A stretch of 64,000 bases of DNA, taken from NCBI GenBank assembly GCA_916610825.1, contig OU744446.1:26240445-26304444 (forward strand). Reading direction: 5' to 3'. The notes beneath the pieces are model-generated. The model saw only the letters and a program-made list of their open reading frames with translations. It ran no database searches and was not told the DNA's origin. How positions within the stretch are numbered: the stretch's first letter is position 1; every line of letters starts with the position of its first letter. The translations under genes were made by a program, and so were the position numbers. This document shows, piece after piece, positions 21,801-31,522 of the stretch. This DNA comes from Haliclystus octoradiatus. Lineage: Eukaryota > Cnidaria > Staurozoa > Stauromedusae > Haliclystidae.

Positions 21801-24288
21801 TTGAACGCCTGGCACCACCAGATATAGTAGCGTAAGACATTACTTTATATATGATATTTCTTTGTTATGATTTGATTGATTAAGAATATATCAAGTGTTG
21901 TATTTATATTATTGTGTTCAGTCCATTTTCTCTTGATGACCAAGATTGCGATAGAAAATTCAATAGTTTGATGTTAGCCTTCAGAACAGAACAATACACT
22001 TTGAACGCAAGAGTTGACAGACAGGTAACAGACATGTAAAACCTGAATGCATCTTCAATTATTATGGCTATCATTTTAATTCAGATGTTTTGATGGTATA
22101 ACATGAATTGTTTGTCTTGATTTATAGAGCCGTAGCCGACAACTGGCAGAGGAAGACTTGGAAGTTCACCTTCGAAAACTTTTGGGTGATTTAAAAGTAG
22201 GTTGAATTAATTATTGATTTATATCTTATATTATCTTTCACTAAAGATAAAGTTATTGTCTGGGTATTGGGGAAACCGCATATAGATCTGGAAGTGTTGA
22301 TAATGCCTTGAAGTAACACTTTGTATGTGACTATGTGATGGGCATTCCACATTTGATCTGATAAAATAAGAACTAAAAAATGTTTTAATTCTGTCACAGG
22401 AACTTCGATTGATGATTAACCCAGCGCATGATGATAAAACGGTGTGTAGAAATTATTTCCTCAGTACAATTCATGAATCACTTTCAAATATATAGAGATA
22501 ATTGTAAATGGATTGTGTGTTTATGTACCTTAGCACCCTATTGGTGGTTTAGAACGCAGTCTCTTAGCCATGAGTAAGATTGCAAGACGAATTTCATCAC
22601 ATGCGGAGTTGCATGGATGCTTCTTACAGGTAAAACGAACATCAATACAGTAATCACAATCTTAGTCGTTGAATTAGTTAGTTAATTGATTTGATTTAAT
22701 ATTGTATTATTTTGAAAAAGGAGCGCAAATCATCACCAGATATGAACTTCTTAGTCGCATTCGCTGAACGATTACGAAGAGATGTTAAAGAAGCACAATC
22801 TGAAGAACTAAAGTACGTCGATATAAAATCTACACTTGACTAATTACAATGAATGCTATATGCTGATGTCATCCATGTCTTATTGTGCATGTCTTTTTTG
22901 AAATAGATGTCTATCGTCAGAGGATATTGCTCAGAAAAAGTCACCCAGGGTCTCATTTTCAGGCCCATCGACTGGTAAGTGGCTTGCTTTTATCAACTGC
23001 TAATTGATATGCATCTTATTTTAATAGTGTATCGCTTACTTGCTTACATTCTAGATGATGTAGCAGAGCCGAAAGTGACGGCCACAAAGGTAAAATAACG
23101 AATTCATTACCGACTATCTGATTGTTGATGCAGTACCTTCAAAAGCTATACTTGTATAAAGAACATATGCCTTTCGTGGTATGTAGTGTGTGCTTATGAA
23201 CAGCTGTTATTATCATTGCATTCACAGAAACATTCCTTCTACGACATTGCCTCCTCGCTCTTACAAAAGCATCGTATAAAACGGTTGATAACTGAAAGGA
23301 CCAGACCGGCGAAAGTACAAGTTGAAGCTGGTGTGCAGGCCGACCATCGTAGTGCACCACACCTTCCAAAGAATCAATCGCGGAAAATGTCAAGGTACGA
23401 AGCTGTTTTATTTGCGATTAATTCATACCTTATTTTTCAGCGAAGCACAATCAATTGTGCACTAGAAGATAATTATTGTTTTAGGAAATCAATATGCTAT
23501 AAGGATTTACATCCAATCGTCAGCCACAATTCATATTGTAAATCTCTGGGTTTATTTGCGCCAACTTGAACTATGTTGATTTCTCACTGTTTAGATTTTT
23601 AAGCTAAGCACTAAACATTTATTTATCTTACCAACAATAAGAGAGAAATATATACCTATGAGTTATCGCTGTCGCTCTGATCGCTGTGGGATTAGGAACT
23701 GCAAAATGGACATTTAACTCTCGAAGGGCATTCCGTAGAATAGACAAACTAGGGTGTCGAGTTTTGCTACCTTATTTTCAAACATTTTTGTTTATTGATA
23801 GATTGATATAGATTTATTGGAGACATATAAACGAGGAGTAGAGTGTTACACTAGCTAAGTTTATTACTGCTGTAATCTACTTATCTCGCTCCTTGTTACC
23901 GGTCTTGGTCTAAATTAATGTTGTATGTAATTTCAGACTGATTTTATTTGTTCAATAAGAAAATCTTTACGAGCCTTTGTGGCTTACTATATAGTAATGC
24001 CATTATAGTATTATAATTATTTGTTTTCAAAATTAAATACATCTATAGCTTTAAAATACACTCACTTTTTGATTTTTTATGAATGTTTTATTTCCACACA
24101 GGAGAGCTAGCTGTGTCCAGCGTGTCTCTGATACCATCTTGAATTTCATGGCCATCGTATTCGTTCTATGTTTTGCTCTGTATCTATTTTTAAATGTCAA
24201 AATCGATGTTCATAAATTGAGTAAAACGATAGATGACCATTACGAATTCTATAGACGAATGTATTCACGGGATAGGATTATTGCTTAG
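2571..24288 (+). CDS. KASH5-type EF-hand plus IRAG/LRMP (MRVI1) tail-anchored coiled-coil protein, 39 exons
   Basis: The 39 exons all join in phase to 3531 nt, or 1176 residues. Residues about 30-112 form two degenerate EF-hands: SVFNICDTDKTGLVKVSKLV, then LLDPLGLDHLVDWDTY with WIEDIK. These match the N-terminus of KASH5 (CCDC155). A long heptad-rich coiled coil runs from about 154 to 680, followed by an acidic low-complexity segment at about 709-845. Residues about 891-1030 carry the MRVI1 signature of IRAG1 and LRMP (IRAG2): LAFRTEQYTLNARV, SRSRQLAEEDLEV, SKIARRISSHAELHG. A conserved SFYDIASSL motif follows. A single membrane helix at about 1126-1146 is followed by a tail of about 30 residues without a terminal PPPX motif. 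Known relatives sit in the nuclear envelope or ER: LRMP/IRAG1 bind IP3 receptors, and KASH5 links SUN proteins to dynein. Identity is strong; function here is inferred. Confidence 0.9.
5751..5912 (-). mobile_element. Tigger/pogo-like MITE, family B (copy 1, diverged)
   Basis: The end CAGTGAAATCTGTATATAAC is preceded by TA, and the interior matches, in reverse orientation, the copies at 25061 and 56226 (shared ATCAACCCTGTATATA and CTATAGTGGTC). The CAGT...TATAAC end with a TA target is typical of pogo/Tigger-like non-autonomous elements. This copy has an extra insertion near 5825-5850 and an indistinct right end. Confidence 0.65.
7632..7731. other. Assembly gap (100 N)
   Basis: A run of 100 undetermined bases inside the large intron between exons 3 and 4 of the KASH5/IRAG-like gene. 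The two open frames that cross it are artefacts. Confidence 1.
11889..12206. mobile_element. MITE with about 40-bp terminal inverted repeats
   Basis: AAAGAATAGGGTCTGTGTGA at the left end is repeated inverted at the right end, ending at 12206. The match continues inward, with indels, through CTCTGT. Element length is 318 bp. It sits in the intron after exon 12 of the KASH5/IRAG-like gene. No transposase is present, so it is non-autonomous. Superfamily unknown. Confidence 0.75.
14274..14520. mobile_element. Hairpin element H, copy 1, with perfect 86-bp arms
   Basis: A leader (14274-14331, with AGTGCTCGATATCATTTGAC and AGAGC) is followed by an exact inverted repeat: left arm 14332-14417, 17-base loop, right arm 14435-14520. 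Checked base by base, the two arms agree at every position. TA microsatellite flanks both sides (about 14254-14272 and 14517-14531). Leader and arm motifs recur at 59000-59165 and partly at 60225. It lies in the intron between exons 16 and 17 of the KASH5/IRAG-like gene. Confidence 0.9.
14442..14488 (+). ncRNA. Predicted type I hammerhead ribozyme in the right arm of element H
   Basis: The core CTGATGA is at 14450-14456. Stem II TGC/GCA with a GTAA loop is at 14458-14467. GAA at 14469-14471 is followed by stem III ACT/AGT (14472-14474 with 14478-14480) and a three-base loop. The cleavage base would be A14481. Stem I pairs TTGT (14446-14449) with ACAA (14482-14485), plus two further pairs. All conserved core bases are present, but the first stem II pair is a U-U mismatch. 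The opposite strand of the left arm holds the same sequence. Short-stem-III hammerheads are known from Penelope-like retroelements. Activity is not shown. Confidence 0.5.
15092..15435. mobile_element. Long-inverted-repeat foldback MITE, family C (copy 1)
   Basis: The 344-bp element begins GCAAATCTACAATCTGTGTA and ends with its near-exact complement. The two halves pair along about 160 bases, for example GGTGCACGTTTTAGAATATC against GATATTTTGAAATGTGCACC. A partial copy of the left half lies at 30576-30710. Located in the intron between exons 19 and 20 of the KASH5/IRAG-like gene. Confidence 0.8.
15611..15755 (+). mobile_element. MITE family A, copy 1
   Basis: The 145-bp element has inverted ends ACATGCATGAGA and TCTCATGCATGT. 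Its interior shares AGTTCCTCC, CAGCGGAATTCCTCC and AGGGTTTTCCTCCCTTTTG with a reverse copy at 56705-56845 and a diverged copy at 17481-17620. Confidence 0.8.
16067..16112. repeat. Perfect 20-bp-arm palindrome
   Basis: CATAGTTTATAGAGACAAAC (16067-16086) is followed by a six-base spacer and its exact complement (16093-16112). It lies 50 bases left of another inverted-repeat element, in the same intron of the KASH5/IRAG-like gene. Confidence 0.85.
16165..16319. mobile_element. 155-bp MITE with 24-bp terminal inverted repeats
   Basis: TTCCTATGAGCTATTGATAT continuing into TTGG at 16165-16188 is mirrored at 16296-16319 with one mismatch. The interior is GC-rich (GGCGGTGCGGCGAGAG), unlike the AT-rich intron around it. 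No second copy was found in the window. Confidence 0.8.
17481..17620 (+). mobile_element. MITE family A, copy 2 (diverged)
   Basis: Inverted ends GCACGAAAGAGTT and AACTCTCGTGC enclose 140 bp. The right half (AGGGTTGTTTCTCTTTTGAC, then TGAGCTTAACTCTC) aligns with the right half of the copy at 15611-15755. Inside the intron between exons 24 and 25 of the KASH5/IRAG-like gene. Confidence 0.7.
17950..18185. repeat. ATTT-rich low-complexity tract
   Basis: Irregular ATTT/TTTA repeats run for about 230 bases just before exon 26 of the KASH5/IRAG-like gene. A phenylalanine/tyrosine-rich open frame across it is an artefact of the repeat. Confidence 0.85.
18828..18860. repeat. (ACT)n microsatellite, 11 units
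   Basis: Pure trinucleotide repeat in the intron between exons 26 and 27 of the KASH5/IRAG-like gene. Confidence 0.9.
19019..24288 (+). other. Exons 27-39 of the KASH5/IRAG-like gene
   Basis: Exons: 19019-19078, 20282-20386, 20472-20883, 21696-21831, 21922-22024, 22128-22196, 22400-22441, 22534-22629, 22721-22812, 22907-22974, 23055-23089, 23228-23394, 24102-24288 (stop TAG). Exon 29 (412 nt) is an acidic, threonine- and serine-rich spacer. Exons 31-35 carry the MRVI1 domain, exon 38 the SFYDIASSLLQKHRIKRL stretch, and exon 39 the membrane anchor. The intron between exons 27 and 28 (19079-20281) has a 70-codon open frame at 19208-19420, which I regard as non-coding. Confidence 0.85.
21306..21470 (+). 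mobile_element. TA-microsatellite-flanked insert, possible distant member of hairpin family H
   Basis: About 120 bases of non-repetitive sequence sit between two TA runs (about 21306-21328 and 21452-21470). It contains AGAGTGCTCAATG, GCAGAGC and GACTCAAAGATTAC in the order seen in element H (AGTGCTCGATG, CAGAGC, AGTCAAAGACTAC). A small hairpin GCGT/ACGC with GAAA after it lies at the right end, but no full hammerhead core. The relationship is tentative. Confidence 0.4.
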
Positions 24289-24891
24289 CAACAACAAATC
24301 AAACCATTTATATAGATAGTTTATTATAGTTCTCCATTTTTTAAATGTAATAATTTAAATTAGAAATATAAAATAATGAAATGTATAAATATGTAAAAAG
24401 ACTGTTAGATAACTAATATTATTTGTATAAGAAATTGCGTTAGAAAAAAGAAAAAAAGTTGAAAATGAAAATAATAAATTCATAAAATGTGCTTAATGTG
24501 TTGCCTGCTTGCAAACTCTCCCTGGATGATTTCAACTGAGTAACTGCTTTACTGAGAGTCTGCAAGCAAAACTTGTGCAATTTAAGGCCGCGTATGAGAG
24601 TTTGTATCGATTCAGTCAGAGCCATCTGTGGCGCATATAGATGGCTCTGGATTCAGTGGGATATTAATTAATGAGTTTGACTATAAAGGATTCAGAATGC
24701 TGTGGTGTGTGAGGAATCCCATGAATTCAACAATTAAAATATAAAATTCTATAATATGAAATAGTCAAGAAATTAAAATGTGTGAGCAGATGTATGGAAA
24801 GACAATTAATTAAATTTACGTTTCAATTAAATTATGAAAAATAGTATTCAACCAAATATGGCTGGCACGGCACACACTGGTCTAGAATTTA
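24289..24891. other. Convergent 3' regions of the KASH5/IRAG-like and SMIM15-like genes
   Basis: No gene is seen here. AATAAA at 24473-24478 could serve as poly(A) signal for the plus-strand gene. A hairpin with perfect 11-base arms (CAGAGCCATCT, 24617-24627, and its complement 24639-24649) lies between the two stop codons. Confidence 0.6.
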
Positions 24892-27800
24892 TCAATCTGC
24901 TTTGAGTGGCTTTTTCCGTCGAAGCGTTTTCAGTTTCTCTTGTTTACCAGCTGAAATATAAGTAATTAAATGATCAATATAATCAAGGTTAACACATAAT
25001 TATATGAATACATTCCTCAAAATAATAAATATAAATATGATGCAAGGGAAATTTATGTTACAGTCAGACCTGTTATAACGGTCACCTCTATATAGCGACC
25101 ACCTGTCTATAGTGGTCACTCTTACAATGTCAAAAATAGTATTTTCTATCTGATCAACCCTGTATATAAAGGCCAACTGCATACAGTGGTCAATTTATCT
25201 ACCTCATGTAGCTAGTTGTTATATACAGGCTTCAGTATCCCTAACTGGAATTGCAACAGTGGATTATAGCTATTTTTGGATACTATACCAAAATAGATAG
25301 CCTGCATATGAAAATTGAGATCTTAGATCCCCATATTATTTGTTTAAAAATTATTCCCTAGTGGGCTTAGACAAAAGATGATCGCACAATCTTCACCGAA
25401 AAAAATTACCACCGTGTGCGCAACTAGAGTAAAGTCTCCTTGTCAGAAATCAGCTGATTAACAGTATATTTTCTCACACTTTCTATTCTGATATTCAAGG
25501 AAATTATAGAATTAAAGTGCCTATGTTCAAGTAAACTTAGCCATTTTCATTCCCGAGAAATATGCAATTATTTACCAATTTTTAATGGCTCGAGTAAGTA
25601 GTAAAGTACTTGTGAAGTAGTTATCCATGTCGTGTAGACATTACAGGATCGCAAATATTAACATATGTCGACAGGACGAAGGACAGAGACATAAGTATAA
25701 GAGAATGAACATCGTAGCCTACAAAGTGGAAATTAAATTTATTAAATAAACGGATATAGCCCTTCTCACGCAAGCCACTACAAAGATTTGCATGCAGGCC
25801 ACTCTATCCTTGACAATAATTATTAATACTACCTACTCAATAACCCAGATAGACTTACGTTTTTTCCGTCTCTTTTCATGTGCTTTTTTCTTGTCTAGTT
25901 CTTTGATGAACAGATATGACAGAATAGCACTAAATATCATGATGGGTGATATGCATAGGAAAACTAAAAAGAATAAAGTTGAATCAAACCTGGGTCGAAC
26001 ACTTTCAAAATGGTCAGGTTACCCAACTCAGATAGGAGAGTTACTAAACTAAAAATTATGTCGGTTGCACCCCAGAGATGAACATTTTTTCCATGATTGC
26101 CAAAATTGAGGCTGCAAATTTTGTTGAGAATCAGCTGCTACAAAACTATGTTTTAAACTGTTATTTTCTAATCTACTCGTAAATTTGTTTGTCCTTCTTA
26201 CTTGAGTGACCTAATAACAATAAAAGAACTATCATCTTATTCACTACGATCGAATTATGGTGGACTATTGCTAGATTACCCAAGTGCAGTAGTCACAAGC
26301 TCAACGCACGGAGGTAGGTCCGTCAAATGATATGCACCTCTCCCTTGTAGAACAATCTACCTCTGGATTTACGAAACATAACTTCCCTGGACATTTTTAA
26401 AACTCAACTAAAAACTTATCTTTTCAAAACAGTGTTTAATGTATAGATTATTATTATTGTCATTATAACAACAACAAAAATCTTTTTCAAAGTATTGCTG
26501 GAATTATTAATAGTAGGCACTCTTAAAGTCAAACATCATCATTTTCTGCCTGCAACTCATCATCAAGTTAATGCATACAATTAGTATAAAGAACCATCAA
26601 TAAACATTACTTCTACAGCTGTCAATAATTTTGCTATTTAATTGTCCAATAAATGTTTTGTTATTGCACCACCCATTCTGTACGGTTCAGTTGGGATATT
26701 GTTCAATAGGCTACAATTGCCAGAGGTGTGGTGGGTCGTCTTCGGGCATTGCCAATTAACTTTTCTCTTCTTGCTGCAATGGTTGTTATTACTTCTGACA
26801 TGTTTGCTTTTTTACATAGGTCTTTGTTTTTCATAATATTTGGATGGTGTATTCCAAGGCAGTAGCGAAGTAGTGCTCGGTGGCCAGCGTTAACCTGTTC
26901 TTTTAACGTGTTGGTTGGTTAGTAACTTGTTTTGGCACTGCCGCCACTGAGAACTCATCAAACAATGCTATAATGTTTCAACACTGGGATTATGTCATTG
27001 GTTCCATTGAGTTAACTTCGGAGTCGGTCCACTGTATCTCTTTCCCAGTTTTGTCAATATTGTTTTTATAACTTGAAGCCAATTCTACAGCATGAGAGAT
27101 GAGGTCTGTATTAACTGACTCATCAGTAATTACCGAAACTGCATTATTAGGTCTAGCTAGGTTAATTTGCAGGGAAGGGTGATTTCAAAGAGATCTAGGG
27201 GTGTCCAGTAATTAGTAAAGAGCAACGATCTTCAAAAGCTCAAATTACAACTTTCGAAAATATTTGACTGCAGAAGCGACTAACATGTCTTTGATAAACT
27301 TTTGATGTTGACAGATTGAAACCACACACTTGCCGGTAAAGCGATTTTCATAGCGGAAGCCACATTTTTAAATGCATTGTTTTAAATTCATTATTTTTGT
27401 TGGAATTATTAAGAGAGGGGTCTTGGAAAACTATTTTCCGATGGCGCACAAGTCTCAAATTTTGGCTAACTTGTTTTTAGACCCAGTCAAATAATAAAAT
27501 GGACCGGCACTTTAACATCTTAAATCTAAGTATTTTTTGGACCAGTCTAGCGTCCACGCCCATTCCGTTTACGGATTCGCTATATAATTTGCTTATTATC
27601 TTGGGGGTGGCTCTGTCGTACTATGCATATTAGGGGGGTCTAAAAATTGTGAAGGTGAAGATCAAGAATTCAAAAGCTTAGCTATCTATAACGAAGGATA
27701 TATATATAATTTATAATCAAGATAATATAATGAGAGCTAAGATAGTGCAACTCAAATTTGTATTTACAAGAGTTTTTAAAAGGCCATTAATATTATCCTA

Positions 27801-29780
27801 CCTTTATGTACATTTATAATCCAACTAATTACTAAACTGTAATTAACATCTTCAAACATTGAATAATTCTAATCTAAAAACAGTTTCTCCGGTCTACAGG
27901 CCCTATGTCAATAAAATCTTCAATAATGTGTTTTTATTGACCTCAGTGAAGGTATTTTCACGAAAACATATCACTGTTGTTCGACCAAAAAAATTAAAAA
28001 TGAGAGGTTTTAGGTATTTTAGGTTTTCTCGTTTGGATGCGGATAAAGATAGAGAGAACAAGCGACAATTACCCTCCTCTTATTCTAGACTTTTTGAAAC
28101 TTTCAAGACATGCTGATGAAATAATTGAAACAAATTGCGTTCCACACGGTTTAGTTATTTATCCAAGCCCTGCAGCCGCAATTGAAGTTGTTTGTTGTCA
28201 CGGTAACAATATTTTGTAAAACAATTTTTTGTAACAAGGCTTCCCGAAATAGCTTATCACAGCATGCATTAGTACGGCTTCAGTCGTGCAGAGCCACTTG
28301 ACTTAGCCAGAGTTGGCCAAGCCAAATTGCAATAAACGTGGAGCTAACAGTCGAGCAGTGCCCAATATGCCTCAAAACTTTGGCGCAGCTCATGTGCAGC
28401 ACGATGTTTGATCTAGGCCTCAATTCTCATCATATTATCTTGATATAACGCATGTCCAATCTATCCATTCAAATTAAAAGTGTCATCAGCTCAGACTAAA
28501 CTGTCAATTAATTTGTCTCTATTTTTATTCATGGAGAAGCTCATGTTGATTTTTGCGGATCATATTAAAGCTTAGGACTCAACTTGGTCGTGGTTTAGGT
28601 CTTTGAGACTCGTTGTTCTGTTCGTCATGATCATGAATTCATGGTGATCATTCCTGGGTGCAGTTCAGTTCAGTTTGCAGTTCTTAAATGCGGAATACGG
28701 AAGACGAGGAGAGATTTACGGAAGAGTTCAAAGAGAGGTTTCTATTGTGTTTTTTGAGTGCCAGAATGAGACTAAGCGCTGATGATCTGCCGCGCTTCCT
28801 GCCATTTATCTGCAGCTGAAAGCGGAAAAACACAAGTGTAGTGAATGAACAGAACATAAACGTGGAAGTAAATCCGATCGAAAGGTGACAATATTCATTG
28901 CTTCGATCTGCAATCAGTTCAAATTGTCTTATTATTAATATTCAATGATAAAAAACACATTATTGGCGCGTATAATTTACAACTTTATTTTAAATAAATA
29001 TATATATATAAAGTGTATATCAGAATGTATTCTAATGCTAGCGGCAGATAAATGGAAAGAAAGGCGGCAGATCACCAAACCGTAGTCTCATTCTGATACT
29101 CGAAAACACAATAAAAACCTCTATTTCAACTCTTCCGTATTCCACGGTTAAGACTTGCCGGTGTTCAGTGGGTGATGATCAATTGATCGTGTTCACAGTG
29201 TCGTGAATAGCAGACCTTCCAAGTCTCACGGAGTCTCACGCTTTTACACTGATTCTCACGGTCTCACGATTTCTATCACTTTCTCACGGCAAAATCCAAT
29301 CTTGAGAAAATGTCCCTACTTACTGTGTATAAACTCTTTGATAATCTAATTAATGTTCAACATCTAAATTTTGTACTCTGTTGGATTATTCTAGTTGTTG
29401 TTTCTGAACTGCTTTTATGTTTTCAAATGTCAACATTATCCAAATGTTGTCGTAAATTTTCGTTTCAAGCCATGCTGAATCCATGATGAACTGCATGCCC
29501 CCAAACCCCTAGAATTGGGCCATCCCTTCGGGGCGGCCTCTATATTTTATCCCCAAAGAACAGGATTTCAAACATCTCACTATCTTTTCAAATCTTAAGT
29601 TGGAAGGTATGTGAATAGAATATCCAGATCTTTAACGAAGACAGAGAAATACTTACAATATGCTAAAAAGTCTTTTGGGTTTTCACCAGCATACTCAGCT
29701 AAGGCAATGGCATGTTCTGCCATCCATGCTTTCCATTTTTCAGTAAAAGTTCCATTATCACCTGCACTATTCTGCGCCAT
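24892..29780 (-). CDS. SMIM15: SMIM15-like small single-pass membrane protein, 3 exons
   Basis: Three minus-strand exons join in phase to 95 codons: 29657-29780, 25859-25963, 24892-24950. The protein starts MAQNSAGDNG. Its core AEYAGENPKDFLAYFFL followed by CISPIMIFSAILSYLFIK lines up without gaps to the vertebrate SMIM15 core (AEYVVEWAAKDPYGFL, TPLFLASAVLSWKLAK). A lysine/arginine-rich cytosolic tail follows (KKKAHEKRRKK, then KQEKLKTLRRKKPLKAD). This gives one membrane helix at about residues 38-60. SMIM15 proteins are about 74 residues and of unknown function; this one has a longer N-terminus. The donor of exon 1 is GTAAGT and that of exon 2 is GTAAGT. The upstream TTG in frame is not a likely start. 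It is tail to tail with the KASH5/IRAG-like gene. Confidence 0.88.
25061..25235 (+). mobile_element. Tigger/pogo-like MITE, family B (copy 2)
   Basis: A 175-bp element flanked by TA on both sides. Left end CAGTCAGACCTGTTATAACG and right end (reverse complement) CTGAAGCCTGTATATAAC are imperfect inverted repeats. The body is over 85 percent alike by eye to the copy at 56226-56400. It lies in the intron between exons 2 and 3 of the SMIM15-like gene. Confidence 0.75.
26325..26446 (+). mobile_element. Non-LTR retrotransposon 3' fragment (degenerate)
   Basis: One frame reads NNLPLDLRNITSLDIFKTQL then KTYLFKTVFNV and a stop. This is the standard C-terminal tail of jockey/CR1/L2-type reverse-transcriptase ORFs (W-NSLP-LR...SL-FK--LKT-LF). 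The tryptophan codon has become a stop, and a frameshift separates the weak upstream match. A dead 5'-truncated copy. Confidence 0.6.
26640..27200 (-). mobile_element. Non-LTR retrotransposon fragment (degenerate, minus strand)
   Basis: A minus-strand frame reads CLGIHHPNIMKNKDLCKKA followed by NMSEVITTIAARREKLIGN and ARRRP. It resembles the region after the reverse transcriptase in RTE/jockey-type elements (LGI-W-D---N--L---...I--RR-K--GH--R). Several stops interrupt it, and the rest up to 27200 is only weakly open. Its orientation is opposite to the fragment at 26325. Confidence 0.45.
27201..28683. other. Unassigned intronic DNA
   Basis: AT-rich sequence inside the first intron of the SMIM15-like gene. 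Two overlapping short open frames (27859-28116 and 28037-28219) have no recognisable domain and no splice context. I see nothing else. Confidence 0.5.
28684..29151. mobile_element. Foldback element with about 110-bp inverted repeats and TTAA flanks
   Basis: GGAATACGGAAGA near 28692 and AATGAGACTA...GATCTGCCGC with CCATTTATCTGC are repeated inverted at 29040-29147. TTAA at 28684-28687 and 29148-29151 could be the target duplication, as in piggyBac-like elements. The spacer (about 28810-29030) is AT-rich with no transposase. It lies in the first intron of the SMIM15-like gene. Confidence 0.75.
29215..29290. repeat. Irregular TCTCACG repeats
   Basis: TCTCACG occurs five times within about 70 bases with irregular spacing (AGTCTCACGGAGTCTCACG, ATTCTCACGGTCTCACG, TTTCTCACGG). 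It is a short degenerate tandem array next to the foldback element. No function is evident. Confidence 0.6.
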
Positions 29781-31522
29781 TTTGATTGTATGCAATAAAA
29801 TATGTGATTACGAGGCTAATATCAATTGGTTTATGGTCTGTATGCAGACTATGATACGATCATTCCAATAAAACGATATAGTTAGTATATATACAGTTGG
29901 TATCAAGGTGGTATCAAGATACTATATTTGAACAAATTATATTATCTTGTTGGTATTCATAGGGTACTTTCTATCATTTGTCATATTTGTAGATAAGTTA
30001 ACAATTATGTTGTGAATGTGATATATATTATAGCATTACTAATATGAGATATATGAGATATAAATGGTATCAACGAATGTTTGACCGCGAAGTCAATCAT
30101 GAAATATTATATAAATTATGCTTGTTATATTGCCGAAAATTTAGATTTTGATAGTTGGTAGCAAACTTTAAAGTCAAAAAAGGACAATTCAATAGTTTAA
30201 TTAATATAGCGTTATAGTAGAAGCCTAAGAAATTTGTTTAGGGATATAATAGTAGACAAGAAAACAATTCCCGAGAAAACAGTGATTATCAGAAAATATC
30301 TATAACTACTGTATTGCACTTTCAAATCAAATTGACTCATTTCAAAAATGTTGTACATTTTGCGGCTTAAAAGTCCATTCTGCGATTAAATTCATTAAAT
30401 TGGAACCGAAGCTGTAAAATTATCCCTGAAAGATTTGCCGATACGAAATTGGAAATTTCACACTATCTGTGTAATTCTCTAGAAGATATAGTGATCATAG
30501 ATGGACTTGTGATATCGTAAAAGAGCCGGGCACAGCCGCTATATGAATAATGCCGCCATGCCGCCATCGAGAATCGCGAATCTACAATCTGTGTAATATA
30601 AGCCGTATAGGTAGTATAGTCCCATAGAAGGAACAAACCAATGATATGGACATTTGACTATCAGTCTATCAGATTCAGATAATTATTAGAAATGGTATAG
30701 ATTAGTACCGAAGTATACGATGCGAAAAGCCGATCATTTATTTGAAATTGTACGTAGCATTGCTCAGTAACGTTCTATGTGGTGAAAGTTTCAGAATTGA
30801 AAAGTCTAAATATTTATAAAGGTCCCATTCCGTAACATTGAAACCTCTGTAAGAGTCTGTATAATCCAAGAAATGATAATGTGAGATGCCCGGAGTGAGA
30901 TGTCCATGCTTCCATGAGTGACAGATTCATCTCTTGATGGACTTTGCTCAGAAAACGTAGTAAGTAGCCCGAATGATTAGTTCCAACATATATAATTCTA
31001 TTCGGGGTGCAATCGTTGTTTAACCGATGTCAAAGTTACCTCTCTAAGCTAGGATGAGTTGTGGGATGTTTAGAGCAAAACAAATTAAACCGATGTCATG
31101 ATTTTGTTTAGTGGAACTTTTTAGATAACATTAAATTTATCACTGGGATCGTGTGATTAATTTGGATCGGACCATATAGCTAGCCGGTTGACTTATAAAC
31201 GGAAATCCAAAATGGAAATTGCGAATGAAAACATGGTGAGAAGGATAATCAAGCTCGACACAGTCCCACTTCAACAAGAGAGCTTCTATTCATCAAACAT
31301 CTGTCTCGCGTAAACTATGATCCCATTCTATTTCCGGATAGTAATCCTGCTCTATGATTGGCTGATTGCATGCGCAGACGCGTTGCCAGATGCGACGAGT
31401 AAAAATGATATTAATGCTGGATCAGTTTATTGGAGGAAATCAAGAATGAATGCCAAGAGAGATAATAGTAGGTTACGATGGAAGGAACAGAAAATCATCA
31501 AAGATTAATAAATTGTTAGCAA
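29781..31522. other. Intergenic region between SMIM15-like and prostanoid-receptor-like genes (divergent)
   Basis: It contains the shared upstream flank of two divergent genes. A partial family C MITE lies at 30576-30710. An open frame at 31317-31508 has no recognisable domain and ends 14 bases before the receptor start, so I take it as 5' leader sequence. No other gene is seen. Confidence 0.5.
30576..30710 (+). mobile_element. MITE family C, partial copy 2
   Basis: GCGAATCTACAATCTGTGTA, then TAGTATAGTCCCAT, ACATTTGACTATCAG and AGAAATGGTATAGATTA follow the order and spacing of the left half of the element at 15092-15435. The right half is not seen. Confidence 0.65.
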
